Shown here: one piece after another, positions 15,923-23,855 of the stretch | Position numbering within the stretch: the stretch's first letter is position 1 | Layout: the number at the start of each line of letters is the position of its first letter | NCBI RefSeq assembly: GCF_000317595.1 | Contig: NZ_AEJC01000285.1 | Coordinates: 1 to 32,568, forward strand | From: Streptomyces ipomoeae 91-03 | Lineage (GTDB): Bacteria > Actinomycetota > Actinomycetes > Streptomycetales > Streptomycetaceae | Direction of reading: 5' to 3' | DNA: 32,568 bases | Translations under genes and position numbers: made by a program | Notes under the pieces: generated by a model | What the model was told of the DNA's origin: nothing | The model's database searches: none | What the model saw: the letters and a program-made list of their open reading frames with translations, nothing else

Positions 15923-16861
15923 TCAGGCCAGCAGCCCCGACGACCTCCACATGCGGCGGCCCACCCCGCGCAGCACCCCGATGTCGTCCAGGAAGTCCGT
16001 GAGCCGCTTCGCACCCGTCTGCATGATGTCGCGGCGGTGGGCGCTCGCCCGGACCTGGGCGACGGCCTCGCGCCGGTCGAGACCGATGTTCGTGTAGACC
16101 TCGGGGTTGACGAAGGCGACCGAGAAGACACGGGCGAACTCGCCCGAGGTGACCCGGGTGAACTCCCGGGACCAGCGGGGCGCGGTCACCATCTGGCGGC
16201 GCAGCTCCTCCCGGGCGTAGCGCACGTGCCGGGCCTCCTCCACGACATGGATACGGGTGACGCCCCTGACGAGCGGCTGGACCCGCTCGTCGGGGAAGGT
16301 CAGCCGCTGCATCCAGTCGAGGATCTCCTCACCGAGGAGGGTGGCCGTGAAGGAACCGGGGGTGGTGGAGATCGTCTTGAAGAGGCGGCCCAGGCTCTGG
16401 TGAAGACGGCTCACCGGGTAGTACGGCGTCCCGCCCTTGCCGATGAGCCGGGCGAACATCTTCGAGTGCCGGCACTCGTCCTCGATCTCGGTGAGCGCGT
16501 AGCGCACATGCGCGCTGGTCGCGGCCCGGTCGTAGATGTGCCGTACGAGCAGCTGCATGAGGATGATCTCGAACCAGATGCCGAGCGAGGCCAGCGCCGC
16601 CACCTCGTGCTTCGACAGGGCGATCCGCTGCTCCTCCGACATCCGCCGCCACAGCGGCGTCCCGTACAGCGACACCAGTTCCGGCGGCCAGAACCACTTC
16701 CCCTCCTCGAAGGGCGCGTCCCAGTCCAGCTCCTTGTCCGGGTCGAACGAGTGCTTCGCGGAGGAGACGAGCAGCCGCTCCGCCACCCGCTCCCGGTCCT
16801 TGAGCAGCCCGAGCGCGTCGCGCAGCACCTCCGCCTCGGAGATCGAGGTCACCGTCGTCAT
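15923..16861 (-). CDS. AurF-family non-haem diiron oxygenase
   Basis: A 312-residue helical protein with the ligand pattern of AurF-like diiron N-oxygenases: Glu98, E129-x2-H132 (DECRH), a Glu in LLGEEIL (178/179), and H205-x3-E209-x2-H212 (HVVEEARH). The spacing of the last set matches AurF exactly. AurF converts aryl-amines to nitro groups; many Streptomyces homologues stand beside TetR genes, outside biosynthetic clusters, with unknown substrate. ATG 16861 is preceded by GGAG 12 nt away. First gene of a three-gene minus-strand operon. Confidence 0.9.
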   Translation of the reverse strand: MTTVTSISEAEVLRDALGLLKDRERVAERLLVSSAKHSFDPDKELDWDAPFEEGKWFWPPELVSLYGTPLWRRMSEEQRIALSKHEVAALASLGIWFEIILMQLLVRHIYDRAATSAHVRYALTEIEDECRHSKMFARLIGKGGTPYYPVSRLHQSLGRLFKTISTTPGSFTATLLGEEILDWMQRLTFPDERVQPLVRGVTRIHVVEEARHVRYAREELRRQMVTAPRWSREFTRVTSGEFARVFSVAFVNPEVYTNIGLDRREAVAQVRASAHRRDIMQTGAKRLTDFLDDIGVLRGVGRRMWRSSGLLA

Positions 16862-16923
16862 GGCTCAGATCAGCTCCTGGTACGGGGGCGCCCGGCCGAA
16901 TCCCTGGGCTCCCGGCAGTACTT

Positions 16924-16961
16924 ACCGGCGGTCACCGGTTATGAGACTACTTGTCAGCAAG
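16924..16961. promoter_or_regulatory. Operator-like inverted repeats between the diiron oxygenase and its divergent neighbour
   Basis: ACCGG (16924-16928) and CCGGT (16935-16939) are arms with a 6-nt spacer. CTTG (16950-16953) and CAAG (16958-16961) are arms with a 4-nt spacer. A TTGACG hexamer on the minus strand (16964-16969) could be a -35 box, which would put the second repeat in the promoter spacer. They are plausible TetR sites, but arms this short also arise by chance. Confidence 0.35.
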
Positions 16962-17029
16962 GCCGTCAATCCCTTGAGCGGCACTTGTTGACGACTCGTC
17001 TACGGAGGTTGGGGGTCTGTGCGGTCGTG

Positions 17030-17041
17030 TAGCGTTCTGGC
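17030..17041 (+). promoter_or_regulatory. -10 element for a probably leaderless mRNA
   Basis: TAGCGT (17030-17035) is followed by 6 nt and then the GTG start, the distance expected if transcription begins at the start codon. A weak -35 (GGTTGG, 17007-17012) is 17 nt upstream. There is no ribosome site adjacent to the start. Confidence 0.5.
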
Positions 17042-17845
17042 GTGTCCATGCCTCCGCAGCAGCCCCAGTACCCGTACGGCCAGCAGCCGCAACAGCCGTA
17101 CCAGGGTGCCTACGGGCAGCCGTACCCGCAGCAACAGCCCTACGGTCAGCCGCCGGCCGCGCCGTACGGTCAGCCCCACCCCGGGGCATGGCCCCCGCCG
17201 CCGCCCAAGAAGAACGGGCTGAAGATCGCCTTCGCCGTCGTGGGCGGAGTCGTCGGCCTGATCGTGGTGGGGGTGGTGGGCCTCGGTGTCCTGGGGTTCA
17301 AGAACGAGCAGAGCTTTCCCGAGGCCGAGTACATGCTGACGCTGCCCGAGACCCTGCTCGACGGTGAGTACGAGCTGGACCAGGACCTCTCCGACTCCGA
17401 GGGGCAGGAGCTGGAGGAGGAGGCGGAAGGCGCCTGGGACGCGCGGGACATCAAGGCCGCGATCGGCCAGTACAGCTCGGGCGACGACGCGGCGGGCGGT
17501 CTGGCGATCTCGGGGATGTACGGCCGCTTCAAGAACGCCGATGACACCCGTGAGCGGATGCTGGAGGGCGCGGCCGACAGCGACGGTGTGTCCGTCGCCG
17601 TGCAGCCGGAGGACTTCACGCCGTCCGGCTCGGACACCACGCTCACCTGCCAGGTGGGAGTCATGGAGGAAGCGGGCACCGAGGTGACCGTACCGATGTG
17701 CAGTTGGGCGGACGGGAACACCGGCGCGATCGTTCTGGAGATCAACGCCGAAGGTGTGACGCGGGAGCCCGCCGAGGTGGATCTGGACGCCTTCGCCGAG
17801 CGGGTCCACCAGATCCGCTCCGAGATCCGGAAGCCGATCGGCTGA
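17042..17845 (+). CDS. Membrane-anchored Gln/Pro/Tyr-rich protein of unknown function
   Basis: A 267-residue protein. Residues 1-57 are a cytoplasmic low-complexity tail with repeated YGQP/PYGQ units and PPPPP. One transmembrane helix follows (about 60-85), and then an acidic extracytoplasmic domain of about 180 residues with two cysteines (TCQVG, PMCSW) that may pair. I recognise no catalytic domain; the architecture is common in actinobacterial envelope proteins. The start is GTG 17042 (an ATG six nt later is in frame); the leaderless promoter just upstream favours GTG. It is divergent from the diiron oxygenase operon. Confidence 0.75.
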   Translation: MSMPPQQPQYPYGQQPQQPYQGAYGQPYPQQQPYGQPPAAPYGQPHPGAWPPPPPKKNGLKIAFAVVGGVVGLIVVGVVGLGVLGFKNEQSFPEAEYMLTLPETLLDGEYELDQDLSDSEGQELEEEAEGAWDARDIKAAIGQYSSGDDAAGGLAISGMYGRFKNADDTRERMLEGAADSDGVSVAVQPEDFTPSGSDTTLTCQVGVMEEAGTEVTVPMCSWADGNTGAIVLEINAEGVTREPAEVDLDAFAERVHQIRSEIRKPIG

Positions 17846-17882
17846 CCACGTCGGGCGATCGTTCACGGCCTGCGCCGCGCGG

Positions 17883-18269
17883 TCACGCGGGGAGGAAGCC
17901 CGGCCACCAGGGTGGGACGTTGCCCGGGCACAAGGGGGCGGGGTAGGAGTTCGGCATGCCGAGCCATGTCACCAGGAACCAGGTGAACCACAGGGTGAAG
18001 ACGAGCCCTGCGGCCAGCGCCGCCCCTCGGTGACGTCTTCCGAGGGTGCTGTGCAGGACCACCCACGGAACCGCGGCGGCGATCCATATGAGAGGGGCGA
18101 GCAACAGCAAGGTCATGCCGTTGGCCGCCGCACCGCCGCCGATGTCACAAGCGGCCCATGCCCTCCCGATGGCGGCGAGGGACACCACCGCCGTCAGCCC
18201 GCCGAAGAGGACGCCGAAGCCGATTCCTCTGAACCGGGGTCTCGCAGGACTCGACGCCTCCGCTCCCAC
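17883..18269 (-). CDS. Small membrane protein of unknown function
   Basis: A 128-residue protein with three hydrophobic helices (starting near residues 17, 50 and 84). A Cys lies after the first helix (WAACDIGGG) and another near the C-terminus (LCPGNVPPWWPGF). GTG 18269 is chosen because GGGGAGG is 5-6 nt upstream; a longer reading frame exists in front but has no membrane or family logic. It starts 53 nt after the PBP stop and could be the last gene of the SH3/SEDS/PBP run. It converges on the Gln/Pro-rich protein gene with a 37-nt gap that has no strong terminator (CCGCG/CGCGG at 17875-17890 is weak). Confidence 0.6.
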   Translation of the reverse strand: MGAEASSPARPRFRGIGFGVLFGGLTAVVSLAAIGRAWAACDIGGGAAANGMTLLLLAPLIWIAAAVPWVVLHSTLGRRHRGAALAAGLVFTLWFTWFLVTWLGMPNSYPAPLCPGNVPPWWPGFLPA

Positions 18270-18322
18270 GATCGCCTCCCCCTCGCCGTCAGGTGCGGAG
18301 AGTACCAAGAAGGGCGCTGCCG

Positions 18323-19786
18323 CTAGTCGGCGGTTTTCAGTACCGCTCTCATCACCTCCCTCGCGATCGGGGCCGCGTCGCCGCCTCCGCTGATGTCGCC
18401 CCGCGGCGCCTCCGCGTCCTCCACCACCACCGCAACCGCCACCTGGGGTTCCAGGGCGTCCTCCGCCTGCGCCCAGCCGATGAACCAGGCGTAGGGGGTG
18501 CCGGAGTTGCCGATGCCGTGCTGGGCGGTGCCGGTCTTGCCGCCCACCGTGGTGTGGGGGAGGGCGGCGTTGGTGCCGGTGCCGTGTTCGACGACGCCCC
18601 GCATCAGGTCGCGGAGCCGGCGGGCGGTGCGGGGGGTCATGGCCTGGCGGAGGGTTCGGGCGGCGGTGGCGGAGACGGTGCGGCCGGCGGCCGTGGTGGT
18701 GCGGTCCACCAGGTACGGGGATCTGACCAGGCCGCCGTTGGCCACGGCGGCGGTGACGACGGCCATCTGGAGCGGCGTGGCCCTGGTGTCGAACTGGCCG
18801 ATCGAGGAGAGCGCCAGCTGTGCCCTGTCCATCTCGGTGTCGAAATTGCTGGGGGCGACCGAGAACGGGATCCGCAGGCCCGAGTCGTTGAATCCGAAGG
18901 CCCTCGCCGTGTCCCGCATGGCACCCAGGCCCACGTCCACGCCCAGCTTGGCGAAGACGGTGTTGCACGACCATTCGAAGGCATGGCGAAGGGAGGCGTT
19001 CTCGCAGCCGTCGACCTCGTTGGAGAGGGAGGTCGTGGTGCCCGGCAGGGTGTACGGGTCGGGGGAGCGGGTGGGGGCGTCGAGGTCGGCGATCAGCCCG
19101 GCGTCCATGGCCGCCGCGGCCGTCACCACCTTGAACGTCGAACCCGGCGGATACGTCTGCCGCACCGCCCGGTTGAGCATCGGCTTGCTCTCGTCCCCGT
19201 TCAGCCGCGCCCAGGCCTCCGTCACCGACCGGCCGTTCCCGGACAGCACCCCCGGGTCGTACGACGGCCGGGAGACCAGCGTCAGGATGCGCCCGGTGGC
19301 CGGGTCGAGCGCCGCGACCGCGCCCCGGCGCGCCCCGAGGCCCCGGTAGGCCGCGCGCTGGGCCGCCGCGTCGATGGTGGTGACGACCTGGCCGCCGGGG
19401 TTCCGGTCGCGGGTGATGTCGTTCCACAGCGGCAGGAAGGACAGGCGCGGGTCGCTGCCGTCGAGGACGGAGTCCGCCGCGTGCTCCAGGAGTGTCGTCC
19501 CGTACACCTGCGAGACGAAGCCCGTCACCGGCGCGTACAACGGGCCGTCCCGGTACGTCCGTTCGTAGCGCAGCTGCTCCCCGGTGTCCTTCGAGCCGGT
19601 GACCGGACGGCCGCCGACCAGGATGTTCCCGCGCGGCTGGCCCCAACGGGCGATCGTCGGGCGGCGGTTGGCCGGGTTGTCGTCGTACGTCCGGGACTGG
19701 AAGAGCTGGACGCGGGTGGCGTTGACGAGGAGCGCGACCAGCAGCAGCGCGCACAGGCCGGCGGCGCGGCGGATGTACTTGGTCAC
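18323..19786 (-). CDS. Penicillin-binding protein, class B transpeptidase (PbpA-like)
   Basis: A 487-residue D,D-transpeptidase with one N-terminal TM helix (about 10-22), a short N-terminal pedestal and a transpeptidase domain. All active-site motifs are present: S216-T-F-K219 with the nucleophilic Ser, S273-C-N275, and K417-T-G419. It lacks a PASTA domain. It would cross-link new peptidoglycan, partnered with the SEDS glycosyltransferase whose stop it overlaps (GTGA at 19783-19786). SEDS/bPBP gene pairs act as one bifunctional synthase in the RodA-PBP2 and FtsW-FtsI systems. No PASTA kinase is nearby, unlike in the pknB-linked pair, so this is probably an accessory pair. Confidence 0.94.
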   Translation of the reverse strand: MTKYIRRAAGLCALLLVALLVNATRVQLFQSRTYDDNPANRRPTIARWGQPRGNILVGGRPVTGSKDTGEQLRYERTYRDGPLYAPVTGFVSQVYGTTLLEHAADSVLDGSDPRLSFLPLWNDITRDRNPGGQVVTTIDAAAQRAAYRGLGARRGAVAALDPATGRILTLVSRPSYDPGVLSGNGRSVTEAWARLNGDESKPMLNRAVRQTYPPGSTFKVVTAAAAMDAGLIADLDAPTRSPDPYTLPGTTTSLSNEVDGCENASLRHAFEWSCNTVFAKLGVDVGLGAMRDTARAFGFNDSGLRIPFSVAPSNFDTEMDRAQLALSSIGQFDTRATPLQMAVVTAAVANGGLVRSPYLVDRTTTAAGRTVSATAARTLRQAMTPRTARRLRDLMRGVVEHGTGTNAALPHTTVGGKTGTAQHGIGNSGTPYAWFIGWAQAEDALEPQVAVAVVVEDAEAPRGDISGGGDAAPIAREVMRAVLKTAD

Positions 19787-21177
19787 GCGCCCCTCGCCCC
19801 CACGCCGTCGAACCGGTCGTACTGGCTCCTGGCCGAGTCGCTGAGCCGCATCAGCAGGGCGACGATGATCCAGTTGGTGACGACCGAGGAGCCGCCCTGG
19901 GCGAGGAACGGCATCGCCATGCCGGTGAGGGGGATCAGCCCGGTCACGCCGCCCGCGATCACGAAGACCTGGAGGGCGATGATGGAGGCCAGGCCGATGG
20001 CGAGCAGCCGGCCGAAGGGGTCGCGCAGGGCGAGGCCGGTGCGGTAGCCGCGCTCCACCAGCAGGGCGTAGAGCAGGAAGATGGCGGTGAGGCCGACGAG
20101 GCCCAGCTCCTCGCCCACCGTGGCCAGGATGAAGTCCGACTTGGCGGCGAAGCCGATGAGGATGGAGTGGCCGAGGCCGAGTCCGGTGCCGAGCAGCCCG
20201 CCGGCGGCGAACGCGAAGAGCGACTGGGCGAGTTGATTGGCACCCTGGCCCGCCTCGATGGACGCGAACGGATGCAGCCAGTCCTCGACGCGGGTGTGCA
20301 CATGCGGTTCGAGCCAGCCGACGGCCATCGCGCCCACGCACGCCAGCAGCAGCCCCACCGCGATCCAGCCGGTGCGGCCCGTGGCGACGTACAGCAGGAT
20401 CACGAACAGGCCGAAGAACAGCAGCGAGGTGCCGAGGTCCCGCTCCAGGACCAGCACCCCGACGCTCAGCAGCCAGATGGTGACGATCGGGCCGAGGACG
20501 CGCCCGGTGGGCAGTTGGAGGCGCTTGAACCGCCAGATCTGGCGCCCGGCGTACGCCAGCGCGTTGCGGTTGGCCGCGAGATAGCCGGCGAAGAACACCG
20601 CGAGCAGCACCTTCGCGAACTCGCCGGGCTGGAGGGAGAATCCGGCGATCCGCACCCAGATACGGGCCCCGTTGACGGGCGGGAAGAGGATCGGCAGCGC
20701 CAGCAGCCCCAGCGCCGCCGCCACCGACACATACGCGTACCGCTGGAGCACCCGGTGGTCGCGCAGCAGCACCACGACCACGATGAACAGTCCCACGCCG
20801 AGCGTCGACCAGTTCAACTGCGCGGGCGCCGCCCGGTCCGCCGGGGTCTCCAGATCCAGCCGGTGGATCAGCACCAGGCCCAGCCCGTTGAGCAGCACCG
20901 CGATCGGCAGCAGCAGCGGATCGGCGTACGGTGCCCGCAGCCGCACCGCGAGATGGGCCACCAGCGCGAGCACAACGAGCCCGGCGCCGTGATCGGCGGC
21001 GCCGGGCGGGACGGTGCCGTTCTTCGCCAGACCGACGGCGCAGTAGCCGTAGACGGAGAGCAGGACGGCCGCGACGGTGAGGGTGAACTCGACGCCTCTG
21101 CGGCGCAGTAGGCGTACGGCGGGCGGGGACGGGTCCGCGGGATCCGCCGCCAGGGTCGTTCCGGCCTCGGTGTTCAT
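19783..21177 (-). CDS. SEDS-family peptidoglycan polymerase (FtsW/RodA/SpoVE)
   Basis: A 464-residue multi-pass membrane protein with about ten or more TM helices. Signatures include IHRLDLETPADRA after the early helices, GFSLQPGEFAKVLLAVFFAGYL, VLERDLGTSLLFFGLF, and the C-terminal GVTGLIPLTGMAMPFLAQGGSS, the PxTGxxxPFxxxGGS-type motif of SEDS enzymes. The catalytic Asp of the family corresponds to the long extracellular loop (HVHTRVEDWLHPF). It polymerises lipid II. It follows the SH3 gene by 48 nt and overlaps the PBP gene by 4 nt. ATG 21177 has no strong ribosome site, suggesting coupling with the upstream gene. Confidence 0.95.
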   Translation of the reverse strand: MNTEAGTTLAADPADPSPPAVRLLRRRGVEFTLTVAAVLLSVYGYCAVGLAKNGTVPPGAADHGAGLVVLALVAHLAVRLRAPYADPLLLPIAVLLNGLGLVLIHRLDLETPADRAAPAQLNWSTLGVGLFIVVVVLLRDHRVLQRYAYVSVAAALGLLALPILFPPVNGARIWVRIAGFSLQPGEFAKVLLAVFFAGYLAANRNALAYAGRQIWRFKRLQLPTGRVLGPIVTIWLLSVGVLVLERDLGTSLLFFGLFVILLYVATGRTGWIAVGLLLACVGAMAVGWLEPHVHTRVEDWLHPFASIEAGQGANQLAQSLFAFAAGGLLGTGLGLGHSILIGFAAKSDFILATVGEELGLVGLTAIFLLYALLVERGYRTGLALRDPFGRLLAIGLASIIALQVFVIAGGVTGLIPLTGMAMPFLAQGGSSVVTNWIIVALLMRLSDSARSQYDRFDGVGARGA

Positions 21178-21225
21178 GTCCGGAACTTACCCAAACGGGA
21201 TGTCTTGTGCGGCTTGTCGCTCAGC

Positions 21226-21579
21226 TCAGCACCAGCGTGGCGTCTTCCGGGTGGCGATGTAGCGAGCCGAACCCCAGGCCCATGTGCCGTCGGTGAGCAG
21301 GTACCAGTTCCGGTTGCCGTCGATGGTCTCGCCCCGGGTCTTGCAGAAGATCTCGACGATCGCGCCGAAGGGTTCGACCCGGACGACCGAGCCGCCCCGG
21401 TTCGGCGCGCTGCGCAGAATCAGACCGGTACGAGCGGTGACCTGACCTTCCACGGTGCGTATGTGCCGACCGGGGTCCTCCCAGCCGTCTGCCGCGGCGG
21501 GCGTGGTGGCCGCCAGCGCCACGAGAGCGCCACCGGAGGCGGCGGCGCCAAAACGCATGAGCAGATTCCGCAGGGACAT
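21226..21579 (-). CDS. Small secreted SH3-domain protein
   Basis: A 117-residue exported protein. Residues 1-30 are a signal peptide (MSLRNLLMRFGAAASGGALV and on to AAAD). The mature part is a bacterial SH3-like domain with LILRSAPNRGGSVV and NWYLLTDGTWAWGSARYI; two Cys may pair. Such domains bind wall peptides. ATG 21579 has the strong ribosome site GGAGGAG (21587-21593). It lies first in a run with the SEDS and PBP genes, so a wall-sensing or accessory role for that synthase is plausible but inferred. Confidence 0.82.
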   Translation of the reverse strand: MSLRNLLMRFGAAASGGALVALAATTPAAADGWEDPGRHIRTVEGQVTARTGLILRSAPNRGGSVVRVEPFGAIVEIFCKTRGETIDGNRNWYLLTDGTWAWGSARYIATRKTPRWC

Positions 21580-21602
21580 ATGATTGCTCCTCCGTAAAAG
21601 GG

Positions 21603-21622
21603 GGCGAACCTGACTATTCGCC
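21603..21622. promoter_or_regulatory. Inverted repeat upstream of the SH3 gene
   Basis: GGCGAA (21603-21608) and TTCGCC (21617-21622) are perfect arms with an 8-nt AT-containing spacer, 24 nt upstream of the SH3 start. It could be an operator or a leader hairpin in the 86-nt gap to the kinase gene. No response-regulator direct repeat is visible. Confidence 0.4.
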
Positions 21623-21665
21623 ACGTTAGGAGCCGGGTCCGGGCGGCGCCCGCCGCACTGAGCCA

Positions 21666-22967
21666 TCAGGGGCGCGGGGCTGTGTCGTCTGCGGTTCCGC
21701 CACCCGGCAGCCGCAGTGTCGCCAACGCCCCACCCCCTTCCGCGTTCCCGAACTCCAACCGCGCCCCCAGAACCTCCGCCTGCCCCACGGCGATGGTCAG
21801 CCCCAGCCCATGTCCCTTGGCGGAGCCCTCCGTTCGGAACCGCTGCGGCCCGTCCGCCACGACGTACTCCGGATACCCGTCCCCGTGATCCCGCACGGTC
21901 ACCACCGGCCCCTCGACCGTCAGCACCACCGGCGGCCGGCCATGCTTGTGCGCGTTGCCCACCAGATTCCCCAACACCCGCTCCAGCCGCCGCCGGTCCG
22001 TCTCGACCCACGCGTCCTCGACGACCCGCACCTCGGTACCGGTCGCACCCCCTCCCACGGCCGCCGCGGCGGCGACCCGCTCGGCCACCACCCCCAACCG
22101 GATCCCCTCCACATCCAGCCGCTCACCGCCGGCGTCCAGCCGCGAGATCTCCAGCAGATCCTCGGTCAGCGTCCGCAACGCGGCGACCCGGTCCCGCACC
22201 ATCTCCGTCGGCCGCCCCGCCGGCAGCAACTCCGCCGCCGCGTGCAGCCCGGTCAGCGGCGTACGCAGCTCATGCGCGACGTCCGCGGTGAACCGCTGCT
22301 CGCTGAGCAGCTTCCGCTGCAGCGTGGACGCCATGGTGTCGAGCGCGGCGGCCACCGCGGCCACCTCGTCGCGGTGGCGCGCCGGGTCCGTCGTGCGGGG
22401 ATCGCCGACCCGCGCGTCGAGGTCGCCCGCGCTGATCCGCCGGGCCACCTGCGAGGTCGTACGCAGTCGCCGGGTGACCTGGGTGACACCGGCCGCCCCC
22501 ACCGCCAGCGTCACGCCGATGGCCAGCGCCGACGAGCCCAGGATGGCCCGGTCCAGCCCCTCTATCGTGGCCGCGCTCTGGGAGTAGTCGATCCGGACGG
22601 CGAGGGCGCGACGGCCGTCGGCGGGGGCCGCCGCCCACATCGTGGGGTACCCGTCGACCTCGGCGACCATCGTGCCGCGCTCCCCGCGCTCGGCCAGTTC
22701 GCGCAGCGCCCGCGGCAGCCCCTGCGGGTCGATCCCGGCGCCGGGGATGAGCCGGTTGCCCTGCTCGTACGCGCGCACGGCCTCGTTGAGCCGGGAGAGC
22801 GCGCGGGAGCGGGCGTCGCTGACGGTCTGGTTGGTGACGGAGACATGCACGAGCGCGCCGAGCAGCGCGGCCAGCCCGCAGCACATGACCGTGATGAACG
22901 CCAGCGCCTTCCAGGTGAGCGAGGCGGCCCAGCGGCGCAGCCGGAACCGCCCGGACAGGCCGCTCAC
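21666..22967 (-). CDS. Orphan membrane sensor histidine kinase
   Basis: A 433-residue kinase. TM1 about 20-42, an extracytoplasmic sensor (about 43-140), TM2 about 142-164 and HAMP about 165-217. The H-box is RFTADVAHELRTPL with the phospho-acceptor His232. The N-box NLVGNAHKHG, G1 DHGDGYP and G2 GHGLGL complete an intact catalytic domain. The start GTG 22967 is fixed by the GTGA overlap with the lipoprotein stop. A GGAGG run there has no spacing and would serve only through coupling. No response regulator gene is adjacent on either side, so the partner is elsewhere. Pairing with a lipoprotein recalls CseA/CseC-type arrangements. Confidence 0.92.
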   Translation of the reverse strand: MSGLSGRFRLRRWAASLTWKALAFITVMCCGLAALLGALVHVSVTNQTVSDARSRALSRLNEAVRAYEQGNRLIPGAGIDPQGLPRALRELAERGERGTMVAEVDGYPTMWAAAPADGRRALAVRIDYSQSAATIEGLDRAILGSSALAIGVTLAVGAAGVTQVTRRLRTTSQVARRISAGDLDARVGDPRTTDPARHRDEVAAVAAALDTMASTLQRKLLSEQRFTADVAHELRTPLTGLHAAAELLPAGRPTEMVRDRVAALRTLTEDLLEISRLDAGGERLDVEGIRLGVVAERVAAAAAVGGGATGTEVRVVEDAWVETDRRRLERVLGNLVGNAHKHGRPPVVLTVEGPVVTVRDHGDGYPEYVVADGPQRFRTEGSAKGHGLGLTIAVGQAEVLGARLEFGNAEGGGALATLRLPGGGTADDTAPRP

Positions 22968-23752
22968 CTCCGGCCGGCCGACGAGGAGGCGGACGGGGAC
23001 CGCGAGGCGGACGGCGACGGCGAGGGGGCCGCGCCGCCCGACCGGGGCGTGGCCGAGGGAGCCCTCCTCGACGGCGACAGGCCCACGCGAAGGATCTCGT
23101 CCCGGGTGAGGAGCATCGCCAGCTGGTCCTCGTCCCAGGTCCACTGGGTGCGGTACTCGTAGCCGACGATCCCCGCCGGGGAGCGGATGATCACCGTACG
23201 GCCGGCCAGTTCGACCGCTATCACCGCGTCGTCGCTCGACAGCACCTGCACCAGCCGGTCCTCCTGGAACGTGTACATCCGCACCGCCGTCTGGTTGCCG
23301 GGCAGCAGCCGGAAGCCGAGCACCATGTCGTCGCGCCCGTCACCGGTGAGGTCCCGGTAGTAGGCCTTGAGGACCGGGCACTCGGCGCGGTCCCCGCCCC
23401 GGTCGCACTCGGCCATGCGCCGGGCCGTCCCCCGGTACAGGGCCTCAGGGCCCGAGTACACCCCCGGGTCGGCGGCGATCTCGGCGCGTACGACCGCCAC
23501 CGGGTCCACCTTGTGGATGTCGTCGCCGGGCGCCTTGATGCCCTTGACGACCTCCGTCTCGGCCTCGCCGTAGTCGTACGCGGGGGAGGAGGCGGGCGGT
23601 TCCCCGGGCCACAGCCGGGTCGGCCCGCTCGCCGTGGGCGTCGCGCCCGCGCTCAGCAGGCCGCCGGAGTCGCCGCACCCCGCCAGCGACAGGGCGACGG
23701 CCGCGGCGACGACGGCACCGACGGCCGCGCGCACGGGGCGGCTGGGCAACAC
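22964..23752 (-). CDS. Lipoprotein with FG-GAP/VCBS-like calcium motif, coupled to the histidine kinase
   Basis: A 262-residue lipoprotein: basic N-terminus, hydrophobic segment and lipobox LAGC with Cys26. Around residue 137 is DLTGDGRDD, an FG-GAP/VCBS-type calcium loop, followed by beta-rich strands (MVLGFRLLP, AVRMYTF, VIAVELAGRTVII). The tail is a Ser/Pro/Ala/Arg-rich linker. GTG 23752 is preceded by AGGAG at about 5 nt. The stop overlaps the kinase start (GTGA), so both are made together; the lipoprotein may gate or tune the sensor. That role is inference. Confidence 0.85.
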   Translation of the reverse strand: MLPSRPVRAAVGAVVAAAVALSLAGCGDSGGLLSAGATPTASGPTRLWPGEPPASSPAYDYGEAETEVVKGIKAPGDDIHKVDPVAVVRAEIAADPGVYSGPEALYRGTARRMAECDRGGDRAECPVLKAYYRDLTGDGRDDMVLGFRLLPGNQTAVRMYTFQEDRLVQVLSSDDAVIAVELAGRTVIIRSPAGIVGYEYRTQWTWDEDQLAMLLTRDEILRVGLSPSRRAPSATPRSGGAAPSPSPSASRSPSASSSAGRR

Positions 23753-23855
23753 GGGGCTCCTGGGTAGGGGACGGGCGCGGGGGACCCCGTCGGGCGGGCG
23801 TGAGCTCGTACACCCTATTCGTACGGAAGTCCTTTTTGCGGCTCGGTAGGGGGCC

